64,000 nucleotides of DNA from Eucommia ulmoides (lineage: Eukaryota > Streptophyta > Magnoliopsida > Garryales > Eucommiaceae): contig CM028333.1 of assembly GCA_016647705.1 (NCBI GenBank), forward strand, positions 16,613,743 to 16,677,742, given 5' to 3'. Position numbers and translations under genes: made by a program. Shown piece by piece: positions 33,701-44,045 of the stretch (position 1 is its first letter; every line of letters begins with the position of its first letter). The notes below the pieces were generated by a model. That model had not been told where the DNA came from, ran no database searches, and was given only the letters and a program-made list of their open reading frames with translations.

Positions 33701-34640
33701 TCTTATTAATATGGTTGGCGATGGGAAGACGAGGCGTTTTTGGCTAAGGAACGATCTTTTGTATATGAAAGGGGACAGACTTTACGTCCCTAAGTGGCAA
33801 AACCTATGGAAGAATTTGATGAGAAAAAGTTATTACTCAAAGTGGTCGTGACATACCGGCATGTGGCATACGATAGCACTAATGGATGATACTTACTATT
33901 GGCCTCGGATGCGGAATAGCATAGAGGCCTTCGTTAAAACTTGTCTTGTGTGTCAACAAGATAAGGTGGAGTAACAACATCTAGCGGGATTGTTGGAACC
34001 GTTGCCCATACCGGAGTGCCTATAGGAAACTGTCTCTATGGACTTCATATTGGCTCTATCGAAGTCTGAAAGTTGTAAATGCATTGTTGTGGTAGTTGAT
34101 CGGTTCAACAAGTGTGCTACTTTCATTCCTACACCAACCCATTGGGTCAAACTACTCGACGTGGCATAATTCTCGTACAACTTGCAAAAAAACAAGGCAA
34201 AAAACCAAAGCCATTTCGAGATTGTTACGGGAAGGCAGTCTTTAACGCCCAATGCCTTAGCAACAAGTTATGATGGGAAGAGTCCTGCCGTGTACAAATT
34301 CGCGAAGGCGTGGAATGAACAGACCTATATTGCTAGAACATATCCGGATAAATTAGCCAAGAAGATGAAGAAATGGGCGGATAAGATGAACTTGCTTCTT
34401 GAGAAACTTTTACCACAACAGTTCAAAACTCTAAGGAAAGTTCACAAAGGCCTTATTCAGCGCTACAAAGGTCCCTTTCCGGTAATGAAACGTGTGAAGA
34501 AGGTCTCGTACGAACTCCTTCTCCCACCAAAGCTAAAGATCCACTCTTTCTTCCATGTTAGCTTCTTGAAACCGTATCATAAAGATATGGAAAAACGAGG
34601 ACGCAGGGCATTAAACAAGCGCCAATCGCCGTTATAATCT
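33701..34640 (+). pseudogene. Chromovirus integrase lacking the catalytic core
   Basis: The N-terminal zinc-binding part is visible (H--G and CLVCQQDKVE near 33935-33970), then the start of the core (TVSMDFILALSKSESCKCIV). At about 34150 the sequence jumps from IPTPTHW to VKLLDVA-stop-FSYNLQKN, omitting most of the D-D-E core. The C-terminal part is open from 34182 to 34637 (SHFEIVTGRQSLTPNALATS, then GPFPVMKRVKKVSYELLLPP, HVSFLKPYHKD). Stops at 33972 and 34167 are CAA-to-TAA changes. Confidence 0.85.
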
Positions 34641-34651
34641 CTTTTGACAAA

Positions 34652-34798
34652 GAGGTTGAATGTATATTAGCCAATCGGGTTATAAGGAGGAGAGGTGTGC
34701 TAAACTACGAGTATTTGGTCAAATGGAAGAACCTTTCGGATAACGAGGCGAGTTGGGAGTGCGAAGACTTACTATGCCAATTCGCAGATCATATCTAG
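34652..34798 (+). pseudogene. Integrase chromodomain
   Basis: In one frame: EVECILANRVIRRRGVLNYE, YLVKWKNLSDNEASWECEDL, then a TAG at 34796. The VIRRR...EYLVKWKN--- --ASWE pattern is a chromodomain, which targets chromovirus integration to particular chromatin. Its presence identifies the clade. Confidence 0.9.
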
Positions 34799-34838
34799 AA
34801 ATTCAAGGATGAATGCAAGACGAGGACGTCGCGAAAAT

Positions 34839-34851
34839 AAGTGGGGGAGAA
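34839..34851 (+). other. Chromovirus polypurine tract
   Basis: 'aagtgggggagaa' lies immediately before the 3' LTR, where second-strand priming occurs. Confidence 0.85.
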
Positions 34852-35368
34852 TGTGACGTCCCTTAGACTTTGACACTCTTCCTTAGAGAATTATCTAAAT
34901 ATGGAGGCTAAGTTATGTATATATAGGGGTAGGGAAGAGGGTTAACATGGAGGTTTCATAGTTTCTAGAATATTTTAGGATATTGTAGAGAACTCTAGAG
35001 TACTCTAGATAACTTCCTTATCTTCCCCACCGTTCTAGAGGAATCCAATCTAGAGCATTCCTTAGTAAATATCTCATAGATTCTCTAGATGATAGATTGT
35101 AGCTATTAAATCGAAACGATCTCGATCGTCCATTGTAAGGCGCTTGGCCTATATAAAGGAGAGAGAGTTCATTTGCTCCTAACGAAGTAGAGAATTGCAA
35201 TACAAGCTTTCTCATTCTCCCAAACTCTCTTTCTCTCTAAAGTTTTCTAACTTTCTTTCTTCTTTTTGTTTGATTGATTGTCTTGGTAAGGCTTACTTAG
35301 TCTTTCCAAGGGATTGGAATCGAAACTAAGTACCATACAGTTACTTTGGAGAAAGTAAGTCCATGACA
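34852..35368 (+). repeat. Chromovirus 3' LTR
   Basis: 517 bp from TGTGACGTCCC to CCATGACA. TATA box at 35152-35158. Colinear with the 5' LTR. Confidence 0.9.
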
Positions 35369-35372
35369 CGAT

Positions 35373-35667
35373 GCTCCCTTGCCTTGTGGCCCGTCACAGC
35401 AAACATAGTTCAAAAAACAATCGGGTTGTGATCAATTTTTGAAAAAATGGTCACGCCCAATCCTATTTACTCCATTAGGGTAAAAAAAGTTAAAATTTAG
35501 TCCTGTTAATAAATAATTTTTTTAAAAAAAATATTATTGATGAATAGGAAAAAAATAAATTAAACCCAATACAAATAATTAGAAAAATTAAAAAATGATC
35601 CTCTACATTGTAGTTCTTGTTTTCACGTGAGAGGGCTTGGCCTAGTTGTCAATTTATTAATATTCAG
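35373..35667. other. Spacer between chromovirus and MITE nest
   Basis: Short noncoding AT-rich sequence; no gene or repeat recognised. Confidence 0.6.
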
Positions 35668-36251
35668 TTAGGTGGCGTTTGATTAGTGTTCCCACTTTTT
35701 TCAACCCAACTGGGATGGGTTAGGTTGGGTTGAGTCGAGAATTCTATTTTTCATCAGGAACAAAATTGCGTTTGGTAACGCATAATTTTGGAATTGTTTT
35801 CTCAAAATAACACATTGTTACTCAAACCCTCAAGAAGCAACACCTAAATTACCCAGAACATCAACAAAAGAAAAGGCCAAAGTTTAAAGAGAAAGAGAAA
35901 CAGCTATGGCAGATAAACTAGAAGAAGAAGTAAGAACAATTACAGTCATCTTCACCGTCTCTAGTCATGAGGATCGAAGAACTTAGGACCACGAAATCGA
36001 TTTCGACCAGAACTCAGGATCATGAGCAAAAGAAGAACTCAGAACTTAGGATCATGACCAAAACTCAAAACCACAAAATCGATTTCGATTTCATTGCTCC
36101 CGATTGGGATGGATCGAAATCGAAATCGATTTCGTGATCGATTTCAGTAACGAAATCAAAATCGAACCCTAAATCAAATTCAAGAACCAAACCCTAAATC
36201 GAAATCGAAACCTATTTGATTTGAGATTCGATTGAATGAACCAAACCCTAA

Positions 36252-37435
36252 CGCTACGTTCAGTACGCTGGAATGAAATGGAATGAGTGTGGTATTGGAA
36301 TGAATATGGTATTGGAATGGAATGGAAATTACCATTCCTATGTTTGGTGACAAATAAGATTAAACATGGTATTAGAATGATCATTATCATTCCTGCGTTT
36401 GGTTAGAAAATACATTAAACATGGTATTGGAATGACCGATAAATAAAAATGAAACAATATTCTTAAATATTCGAAAATTTTAGAACAAAATTTTGGGAAC
36501 ATAACAAAATTATTCAGAGACACTAAACAAATGTCACCTAAGTTATCTTTTAACCCGACAAACTAAAGGTCTTGGAAGTAGTTTTGTGTTTCTGTTTCTC
36601 TTTTTCTGTTCCCCAAAAAACTTATAACTGAAACATAAAAAACAAAAAAATGATTTACTTATGTTTTGATTCTAGGATTTTGTTGTAAAAATCTGAGAAC
36701 AAAACAGAACAAATTTTTTCTTATTTTACTGATTATGTTTCAATCATTTTGTTTAGTGTTTCTGTTCTCATAAAATTGGGAATACAAATAAATATATGGG
36801 GAAAAAGTTGTTTATTCCAAGTTTTATATCTATGTTCCAGGTTTTCTTGGAACAAAAATAGAAATTTAGGAACAAAAACAGAAATATGGGAACAAAAACA
36901 AAAACAAAAATCTGGGAACAAAAATAGAAATATGTTCCCAAATTTCTGTTTTTGTTTTTGTTCCCAGATTTCTGTTTTTGTTCCCATATTTCTGTTTTTG
37001 TTCCCATATTTCTGTTTTTGTTTTATTCCCAGATTTCTATTTTTGTTCCCAAATTTTTGTTTTCATTCCGAAATTTCTGTTTTTGTTCCTATATTCTTGT
37101 GTTCGTTCCATATTTTCTGGGAACAGAAATATAAAAGTAACAACACCATATTTTTGTTTATGTTCCCAAAATTTTGTTTTCTATTGTGAAAAATACTGAA
37201 ACAGAAATATAGGCTCCTCTTCTTAGATAATACCTTATTTCATTTGGGATTAGGTAATCCTAAGATTACCTAATACCTCATTTCATTTAGGATTGACTAA
37301 TTTCATGAGTTGTGGGATTAGTCATTACTTGGGAATGGGAATAAAAACCAATTCCCCCAACCAAACGTAGGAATGGAATACTCATTCCTAACTTCATTCC
37401 AATCTCAAGATGAATCCCATGTACCAAACGTGACC
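36252..37435. mobile_element. Middle MITE of the nest
   Basis: Its ends, 'cgctacgttcagtacgctgg' and in complement 'ggtcacgtttggtacatggg', are flanked by TAA on both sides (36249-36251 and 37436-37438). Subterminal 'ggaatgaaatggaatgag' and 'attaccattcctatgtttgg' recur in complement at 37340-37410. The class is again likely PIF/Harbinger. Confidence 0.7.
36560..37205. mobile_element. Innermost inverted-repeat element
   Basis: Between 36820 and 37130 a repeated motif, 'ttcccatatttctgttttt', runs one way, and its complement, 'aaaaacagaaatatgggaa', runs the other way, with the centre near 36930. This gives a large palindrome of 20-25-bp units. Possible termini are 'cttggaagtagttttgtgtt' at about 36569 and 'aacagaaatataggctcctc' at about 37200, but no target duplication is certain. 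The open frames here, on both strands, are translations of the repeat. Confidence 0.6.
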
Positions 37436-37948
37436 TAAAGAATGAACAAAATCAAAACTTGGTCGGCAATGACGATAGCGAGGATGAAATCAGTAACGAA
37501 TGAAATCTAACAATAGCGAAATCAAACGAATGAAATTAGTAACGATGGCAATAGCGAGGAGGAGGAGGAGGACGACGAAGATGGAGGAGAACGACGAATG
37601 ATAGAGCGACGTCGAACGACGAACATAAGGAAAAGAGATAGAAAATGATAAAGTAAAGAAAATGAAAACGAGGATAACAAAAGTTGACAAGGGGACTCAC
37701 TAAACAATTTTGGTAATGACCAACGTGTCCTCATATTATGGGATGAGTTTTTTGGGCAGAAAAATAAAATAAAATAAAAAAACAATTTTGTTTTTGTTCC
37801 TCATTCTCTTAGTATTTTGAGAATCAATTCTCATTTTTTGAGTTAGGTTGGGTTGAGTTTTGTGTTACCAAATGCGTTCCCAAAAATCAATCTCAGAATT
37901 TTTGTATTAGGTTGGGTTGGATTGGAAACACTAACCAAACAGGCCTTA

Positions 37949-38540
37949 ACAGATGATGATTTTGGCAATAATAAAATAATATTTTTTTTTTATTTTTTTT
38001 TATTCCGACCCATGTCAAAACTGATTCCATTATAAACAATTTTATTTATTTTGAAAACAATTAATTTTTTCTTTATATTTAACCCCCAATTGAGGGGTTA
38101 AGTAAAATGGGGGAGAGAGGAATTTCACTTACCCCGGGGGTTAAGTGAAATTAATAATTTCACTTAATTGAATCCGGTCATGCTATGGCCGGGTTCAATT
38201 TTTTTTTTTTTTTTTTTGGGGGTGGGTGAGGGTGAGTGGAAGGTTTGAATCAATTATATAAATATAATTTTGAAATTAGTTTAATATTTTAAAATTAAAA
38301 ATTATATATATAAATTAATTAGTTATATGTAAAAATTAATTATATATACAAATTGCATTTAAAATTATAAATATATATAATTGGGGGGTGACAATCCGGC
38401 CTTGTGAGGGCGGATATCTTAAAAATAGAAAAATTAGTATAATCCGACTTTTGAAAGGCTAGAGAGATCCTAAATTGTAATTTCAAAGGGGACCAAGTTT
38501 GGTAATTTCGAATGTTTTGTGACAAGTGTAAAGGGCTCAC
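37949..38540. promoter_or_regulatory. Upstream region of the MATE gene, with dyads
   Basis: Noncoding, AT-rich. Contains a near-perfect 27-base palindrome at 38141-38167 (13-base arms around one base, core aagtgaaatta), a second dyad 'attgaatccgg...ccgggttcaat' at about 38167-38200, and 'cttaccccgggggttaag' at about 38128-38145. These could be regulatory or simply MITE remains. Confidence 0.5.
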
Positions 38541-38610
38541 TATATAATACACACACATGCCATGCAACTTGTTCGAACCTCTCTCTCCTCTCTCTCTCTC
38601 TCTCTCTAGA
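38541..38610 (+). promoter_or_regulatory. TATA box and CT-rich leader of the MATE gene
   Basis: TATATAA at 38541-38547 is followed after about 30 bp by a CT-rich leader (38581-38607) and the start codon at 38611. A TATA box plus a pyrimidine patch is a common plant core promoter layout. Confidence 0.65.
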
Positions 38611-41600
38611 ATGGAGGAAAACAATAGGCAGCCACTTCTCTCCCCCAGAGTAGAAAGCCTTACTTCATACCAGTCGTACCAGTCACAGGAGTATCTTCTA
38701 AGACCATCGGGCCTCTCCTTTGCCTCATCCTTCGTCGCCGATGCTGATGACATCTCTCCAATCACCGGAATCCGGGACTTCTTCCGAGAATTCGCCGTGG
38801 AGTCGAGAAAGCTCTGGTATCTCGCCGGTCCGGCCATCTTCACATCCATTTGCCAGTACTCCCTCGGCGCCATCACTCAGACCTTCGCCGGCCACGTCGG
38901 TACTCTCGCCCTCGCCGCCTTCTCCGTCGAGAACTCAGTCATTGCCGGATTCTCATTCGGCATCATGGTAAAACACTCTTTATTATTTATATATATATAG
39001 ATAGATAGATAGATAGATAGATACAGAAATCTGTTTGATAAAATGCTTGTGTGTGTTGATTTTTGAACAGTTAGGGATGGGGAGTGCCCTGGAGACGCTG
39101 TGTGGGCAAGCATACGGAGCAGGTCACGTGGACATGCTCGGAATATATATGCAGAGATCGTGGGTCATCCTCAACGTCACCGCTTTAATTCTCATGTTAT
39201 TCTATATCTTCGCGACTCCATTGTTGAGGCTTATTGGCCAGACGGAGGACATATCGGAGTCGGCCGGAACTCTGGCTCTCTGGATGATCCCTCAGCTCTT
39301 CGCTTACGCGTTAAATTTTCCGATCGCGAAGTTTCTGCAGGCGCAGAGCAAGATCATGGCGATGGCTTGGATATCGGCGGTGGTGCTGGCTCTCCATACT
39401 TTCTTCAGTTGGCTGTTCATGTTAAAGTTGGGAATGGGACTGGCCGGAGGAGCGTTGGTGTTGAACGTGTCGTGGTGGTTCATAGTGGTAGCCCAGCTGC
39501 TTTACATATTCAGTGGGACTTGCGGCGGCGCGTGGACTGGATTCTCGTGGAAGGCGTTTCAGAGTTTATGGGGTTTCGTCAGGTTATCTCTGGCATCCGC
39601 GGTAATGCTCTGGTGAGTAAATTGATTTATATAGAAATCAAATAAATCTTAATAATTGTAGTGATTTAATTAAATTTTAAAAGAAATAAATTATTATTTT
39701 TCTTCATAATCAAGTAGTAATAATAATTTTATTATTTTTCTCACATTGGAATAATCTTTTTGGTGTATATGTTGTGAGGGAAGTTAAACTCTACACTTTA
39801 CGTAAAAAAAAAATTACATATATATTCACTAAACTATAGACTATATACATATTTACCATATTACAAGTATTGGGAATTCATCTCGGAATAATATGATGTT
39901 TAATAAAAAAAATTAATTTATTTTAAGATTGAAAGATATATATTTTTTTTTTAAAAGTGACAACTGTAGACTTTTTGAAAGTCTACATAAATATCTAATT
40001 ACCTTTAGCGAAGTCGAACCTTTCTCTGTCGTGGATAATGAACGGTTCATGTTGCCTACAAATTGCTAGCCGCATATTTCCAAATTTCTGTTCTTTGCAT
40101 TTTTTCTTTCAATTCTTAATTTACTCAAAAGTTAATAAAAAAATTAAATTATCTCTTAAATAAACCATTTATAATATTTTTTTTTCATTTTTATTCTTTT
40201 AATTAACATTGATTAAATTGAATAATATCAATTTGGTGCTTATTAATATTAAATTTGTATTTAATTTTGTAATTAACGTTAATTAAAATAACCGTACAAC
40301 TAAAAAATCAATATAAGAGAATTAATTAGATGATTTTGAAAGAAAAAAATACAAAATATACAAAATCACTTAAAACACAAATTTAAAATATCATTTGGGA
40401 TTCAGAATTTTATTGTTATAACAAAAACTATAGTATTGAATGCTCTCTCATATACTGCATTAATGGAGAACCGATTCACCTTACGAAAGCTACACATCTT
40501 CCAAGCCGGACCAACCCACCCACCCCCCAACCTAATAGTCAAGAGTGTTAGTCTAGTTAATTGGTAAGGAAAAATATATATTTTTTGCCAACCAAGGTTC
40601 CATCATCTTTTGGAGTATTTTAAGAAGTGCGTCTTCAAAAACATTCGAGGAGATAATTAATCGAGATGTACCTAAACTACCTGAACAAGTGCCTAACCAA
40701 AAAAACGAAAGAAAACACCCTAGCTATCCTAATGAAGTAATTATTTAATTATCTTTCGAAATGCAGCTTAGAAACCTGGTATTTCATGGCGTTGGTGCTC
40801 TTTGCTGGATATCTCAAGAATGCTGAAATCGCTGTGGATGCTCTATCCATTTGGTGAGTACTCATTTTTATTATTCATCAAATTATTAGATTTTCTTTTA
40901 AATAAATTCTTTATGTATTTCTTATAATTTTTTTTAATTAACATTAATTAAATTAGATATTGATATTAATAAATGTAGATTGTATTTAATGTGATAGTGA
41001 AAATTAACAAAAATATTGAGTAATATAAAAAAAAAAATATATTCTCTTTAAATATATTAAAATAAAAGACTATGTCATAATATTCTTTTATTATTTTCTC
41101 AAATTAAAAATAAAAAAGTTACATATATATCCATGGAAAAAAAATAGTAAACCAAGCTATGAATACATTTGATATGCATGCATTTAGCTGGACTGGTAAG
41201 ACGGATATTAACACGAAAACACGACACAAAATCGGTACGAAATTGTTAAGTATGGGTTAAGTTTAATAGGTAATGGATTGTTATCAGGTTTGACATGATA
41301 AACACGATAAGAAACAAACCATATTTTGGATTTACATAATAACCTGATAATTGACACAATAATTTTAATATAATTTTGATAGTTATCCTATACATATCTA
41401 AGCTATATATATTACTCATATTTGAAATTTTGCCGAATCAAACTCTTTTTTTTGTTGTTGTTATTTGATTTGTTGTTTTTGAAAGTGATTTTTTTTTTTT
41501 TTTTTATGTTTATAATGTGTCAACGTTTATAAGTTTTGGTGTTAATGTGTTTTCTTTTTTTGATTGTTCATAAAAAAATTATGTTTTAATAGGTTTATAA

Positions 41601-43637
41601 TCTATAATGTGTTAAATAGGTATTTATTGTGACACGATTATTTTTGTGTTGATCCGGTTGGCAATAGGAAGTGTCTCATTTCTTTTTTAACTAAGATTCA
41701 ACTCTTTTGTATAACACTCTAAGAATTTAATCATGAATGTACCAGGTCAATATAAACGAATTCGTTTTTAAAATCGTTCGGTAACATGATTAATCGAGAT
41801 TTACCATAAAAGTTATCGTGATGACATGTGTTTGTGATTTGATTTCACACTATTATATTTGCGGTAGACAATGATGCGATTTACCAACCCAACGCGTGGC
41901 ATTACATTAGGTTAGGTCCACCACCTTTCTTTCTTTTTATCCCATCTTATGTATATCTTCTCAGGTGAAGGCCCCACCCGCTAACGCATTACCTAAACGA
42001 CAACGTCCATTTCGTGCCTAACTTTCCTTGCTTTTCCTACGACAACGGCTTTTGTAACCATCTGATTTATTTCCCTATTTTTTATTGCGTCACTAGTAAA
42101 TAATTTGATTAATTTATAATTTATGGAACTTTCAAAACCAGCGGGGTTGGACAATATTTTGGTGAAAGTTAGGGGGTGGATTATGTGCATTGTCGTTTCT
42201 TACTGAGAACTGGTCCCACCGGCGGCTCATACTGTAACAGATATTTACGGGAGTTGATGAGCTGGTCCGGATCTGTCAAATAAGCTCCGTACAGATGGTG
42301 AACTTTTACATGTCAAGTATTTATTGAAATGGTCCACATCATTTAATCTCTTTTATAATTTACTCAAATAATTGAGATTATGATTCTTGTTTTTCTGATT
42401 CAACTCTCGATAAAATAGAATAAGAATCCTATTTTCGTTTAAAAATATTTTGACTTTTTTTTTTGTATTTAACAGTAATAATTATTTTTAAAATATTTTA
42501 ATAATTATTGCAATTAAGATTGAATTGTTTATATCTGTGTGAGAGTGAGAAAAAATGAGATGCATGGTGGTGGTTGTAGTTAGGCATGGTGGTGGCCGGC
42601 TGAGTAGTAGTTGGTGTGGGTGGCGGTTTTCAACATTTCCCCTTATGAAATAGATTGGTAATAATTTTGTGGGAGTTAATAGGAATCGTAATTATTATTT
42701 TTTTTCAAAATTTAAAGAATTTAGGAATTACTTCCAAAATTTTGAGAATATTGGAGATTAGAAACATGTTTACTAAAAATGCTTTTGTATGTTAATCCCA
42801 AAATTTCAGGAGTAAGAACAGAAATCAAGAAGCAAAAATACTAAAGAAACGGGGCCTTATTTATCATTTTTTATTTTATGAGCTTTTAAAAATTTTAAAA
42901 ATTGTATTATTGTTATACAAGGATGAATTTTTATTTTATTTTTTATTCAATTGTTTTTCAATTTACAGCACAAACATATTGGGGTGGGCAGTGATGGTGG
43001 CGATTGGATTCAATGCAGCAGTAAGGTTAGTATAAAAACATCATTATATTAATATTAGTTATTATGACCACCCAATTCAATCATCAAAGAGTTGTAATTC
43101 TTGTTTTCTTCTTAATTTTTTCTGAAAAAAAAAATAAAAAAATGTCTGCAGTGTGAGAGTATCAAATGAATTAGGAGCAGCCCATCCGAGAACGGCGAAA
43201 TTCTCGGTGGTGGTGGTCGTGATCTCGGCATTTGTTATCGGTCTAATCCTCTCCTTAATCCTGATTATCTTCCGCGAACAATACCCGGCTCTATTCGCCG
43301 ATAATGAGGAAGTCAAAACCCTAGTGTACCAACTCACTCCATTGCTAGCACTCTGCATTGTCATCAACAATATTCAACCCGCTCTCTCCGGTAATATATA
43401 TATATATATATATGTCTTTTTTTTTTTTTTTCCAGATTTTAAGATTAATCCTCTATAGAATTAATGTTCTTATATTTAATTTGTATTGAGCAGGAGTGGC
43501 TATTGGAGCAGGTTGGCAAGCTGTTGTTGCCTATGTCAATATTGCTTGTTACTACGTATTTGGTATTCCTTTGGGCCTCATCATGGGTTACAAACTCAAT
43601 TTTGGTGTCACTGTAAGTAAATAAATAAATAAATAAA

Positions 43638-43696
<59 letters not shown>

Positions 43697-44045
43697 TATT
43701 AATTTTTTTTTTTTTAAAAAAAAAATCTCAATAGATTACTATAATAAAATCAAGATATCCTGATAAATTTTTGTGATATTTGAAAAAAATTTACAGGGAA
43801 TTTGGGTTGGAATGTTGACGGGGACAGTGGTACAAACCCTTGTTCTGTTTTGGATTGTTTATGGAACAAACTGGAATAAAGAGGTAAATATTACAGTAAA
43901 AAATAGCAAATAATTTATATATATATAGTTCTTCAAAAACTTAGGGGTGAAATTGTTGTGTAAAATGCAGGCCTCAAAAGCTGGTCACAGAATTAGACAA
44001 TGGGGAGGTGAAGCAGATGAAAAGCGGAAGGATGTTGAGAAATGA
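38611..44045 (+). CDS. MATE transporter, DETOXIFICATION 27/29-like, 8 exons
   Basis: Exons 38611-38967, 39071-39612, 40767-40853, 42969-43025, 43152-43390, 43494-43612, 43797-43883 and 43971-44045 join in frame at GT-AG sites to give 520 residues, typical of plant DTX proteins. Two MatE domains (about residues 65-225 and 285-450) carry twelve hydrophobic segments. Family motifs are present: [64 protein letters not shown] and [25 protein letters not shown] proteins export organic cations or secondary metabolites in exchange for H+ across plasma or vacuolar membranes; the substrate here cannot be told. The N-terminal tail is hydrophilic and Ser-rich. ATG 38557 is in frame but lies only about 16 bp after the TATA box, so 38611 is preferred. 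No disabling mutation is seen; intron 3 is 2.1 kb and holds TE-like sequence. Possible AATAAA at 44222. Confidence 0.95.
41190..41660. mobile_element. Possible hAT-like fragment in MATE intron 3
   Basis: 'cacgaaaacacgacac' and 'gacatgataaacacgata' near the left and 'gtgacacgattatttttgtgt' near 41630 resemble the subterminal repeats of plant hAT elements. No precise ends. Confidence 0.35.
41868..42024. repeat. Intron 3 segment with a copy at 55935-56080
   Basis: 'ggtccaccacctttctt', 'gtgaaggccccaccc' and 'acctaaacgacaacgtcc' recur in order at 55988-56062. It is either a dispersed repeat or a trace of a local duplication of the MATE region. Confidence 0.65.
43640..43694. repeat. Compound (AT)n(GT)n microsatellite in MATE intron 6
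   Basis: About 13 AT units (43640-43666) pass directly into about 14 GT units (43667-43694), just after the exon 6 donor. A shorter TA run lies after the exon 5 donor at about 43394-43412. Confidence 0.9.

Larger units (their letters stand above)
26700..35368 (+). mobile_element. Chromovirus (Ty3/Gypsy) with two LTRs, invaded by Copia
   Basis: The element has LTRs at 26700-27218 and 34852-35368, a TGGTATCAGAGC primer-binding site, gag, protease, reverse transcriptase, RNase H, integrase and a C-terminal chromodomain, all in + orientation, plus a polypurine tract. Short LTRs, this primer-binding site and the RT sequence suggest a chromovirus of the Galadriel type, although the clade is my inference. 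Flanks share 'cgat' (26696-26699 and 35369-35372), consistent with a decayed target duplication. The LTRs differ by roughly 10-15% by eye, so insertion is old. A Copia element interrupts gag at 27696. Confidence 0.9.
35671..37945. mobile_element. Outer PIF/Harbinger-like MITE of a three-level nest
   Basis: The termini GGTGGCGTTTGATTAGTGTT and, in complement, GGCCTGTTTGGTTAGTGTTT are flanked by TTA at 35668-35670 and 37946-37948, the trinucleotide duplication expected for PIF/Harbinger. Pairing extends inward through 'aacccaacctaa' and 'tttggtaacgca' motifs on both sides. There is no transposase. Short GA/TC-rich frames at 37490-37785 are not coding. 2.27 kb, of which about half is inserted sequence. 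Confidence 0.75.

Noticed and set aside
36733..37199. Overlapping Phe/Cys-rich and Lys/Asn-rich frames on both strands
   Set aside because: They come from the 'tttctgttttt' inverted repeat and are mirror images of each other.
37490..37785. Minus-strand Ser-rich and Phe-rich frames near 37.6 kb
   Set aside because: They translate GA-rich repeats inside the outer MITE and have no recognisable signature.
38557..38610. Upstream in-frame ATG for the MATE gene (18 extra codons)
   Set aside because: It lies about 16 bp after the TATA box, probably before or at the transcription start. The extra residues translate a CT-rich leader, and the start at 38611 gives a normal N-terminus.
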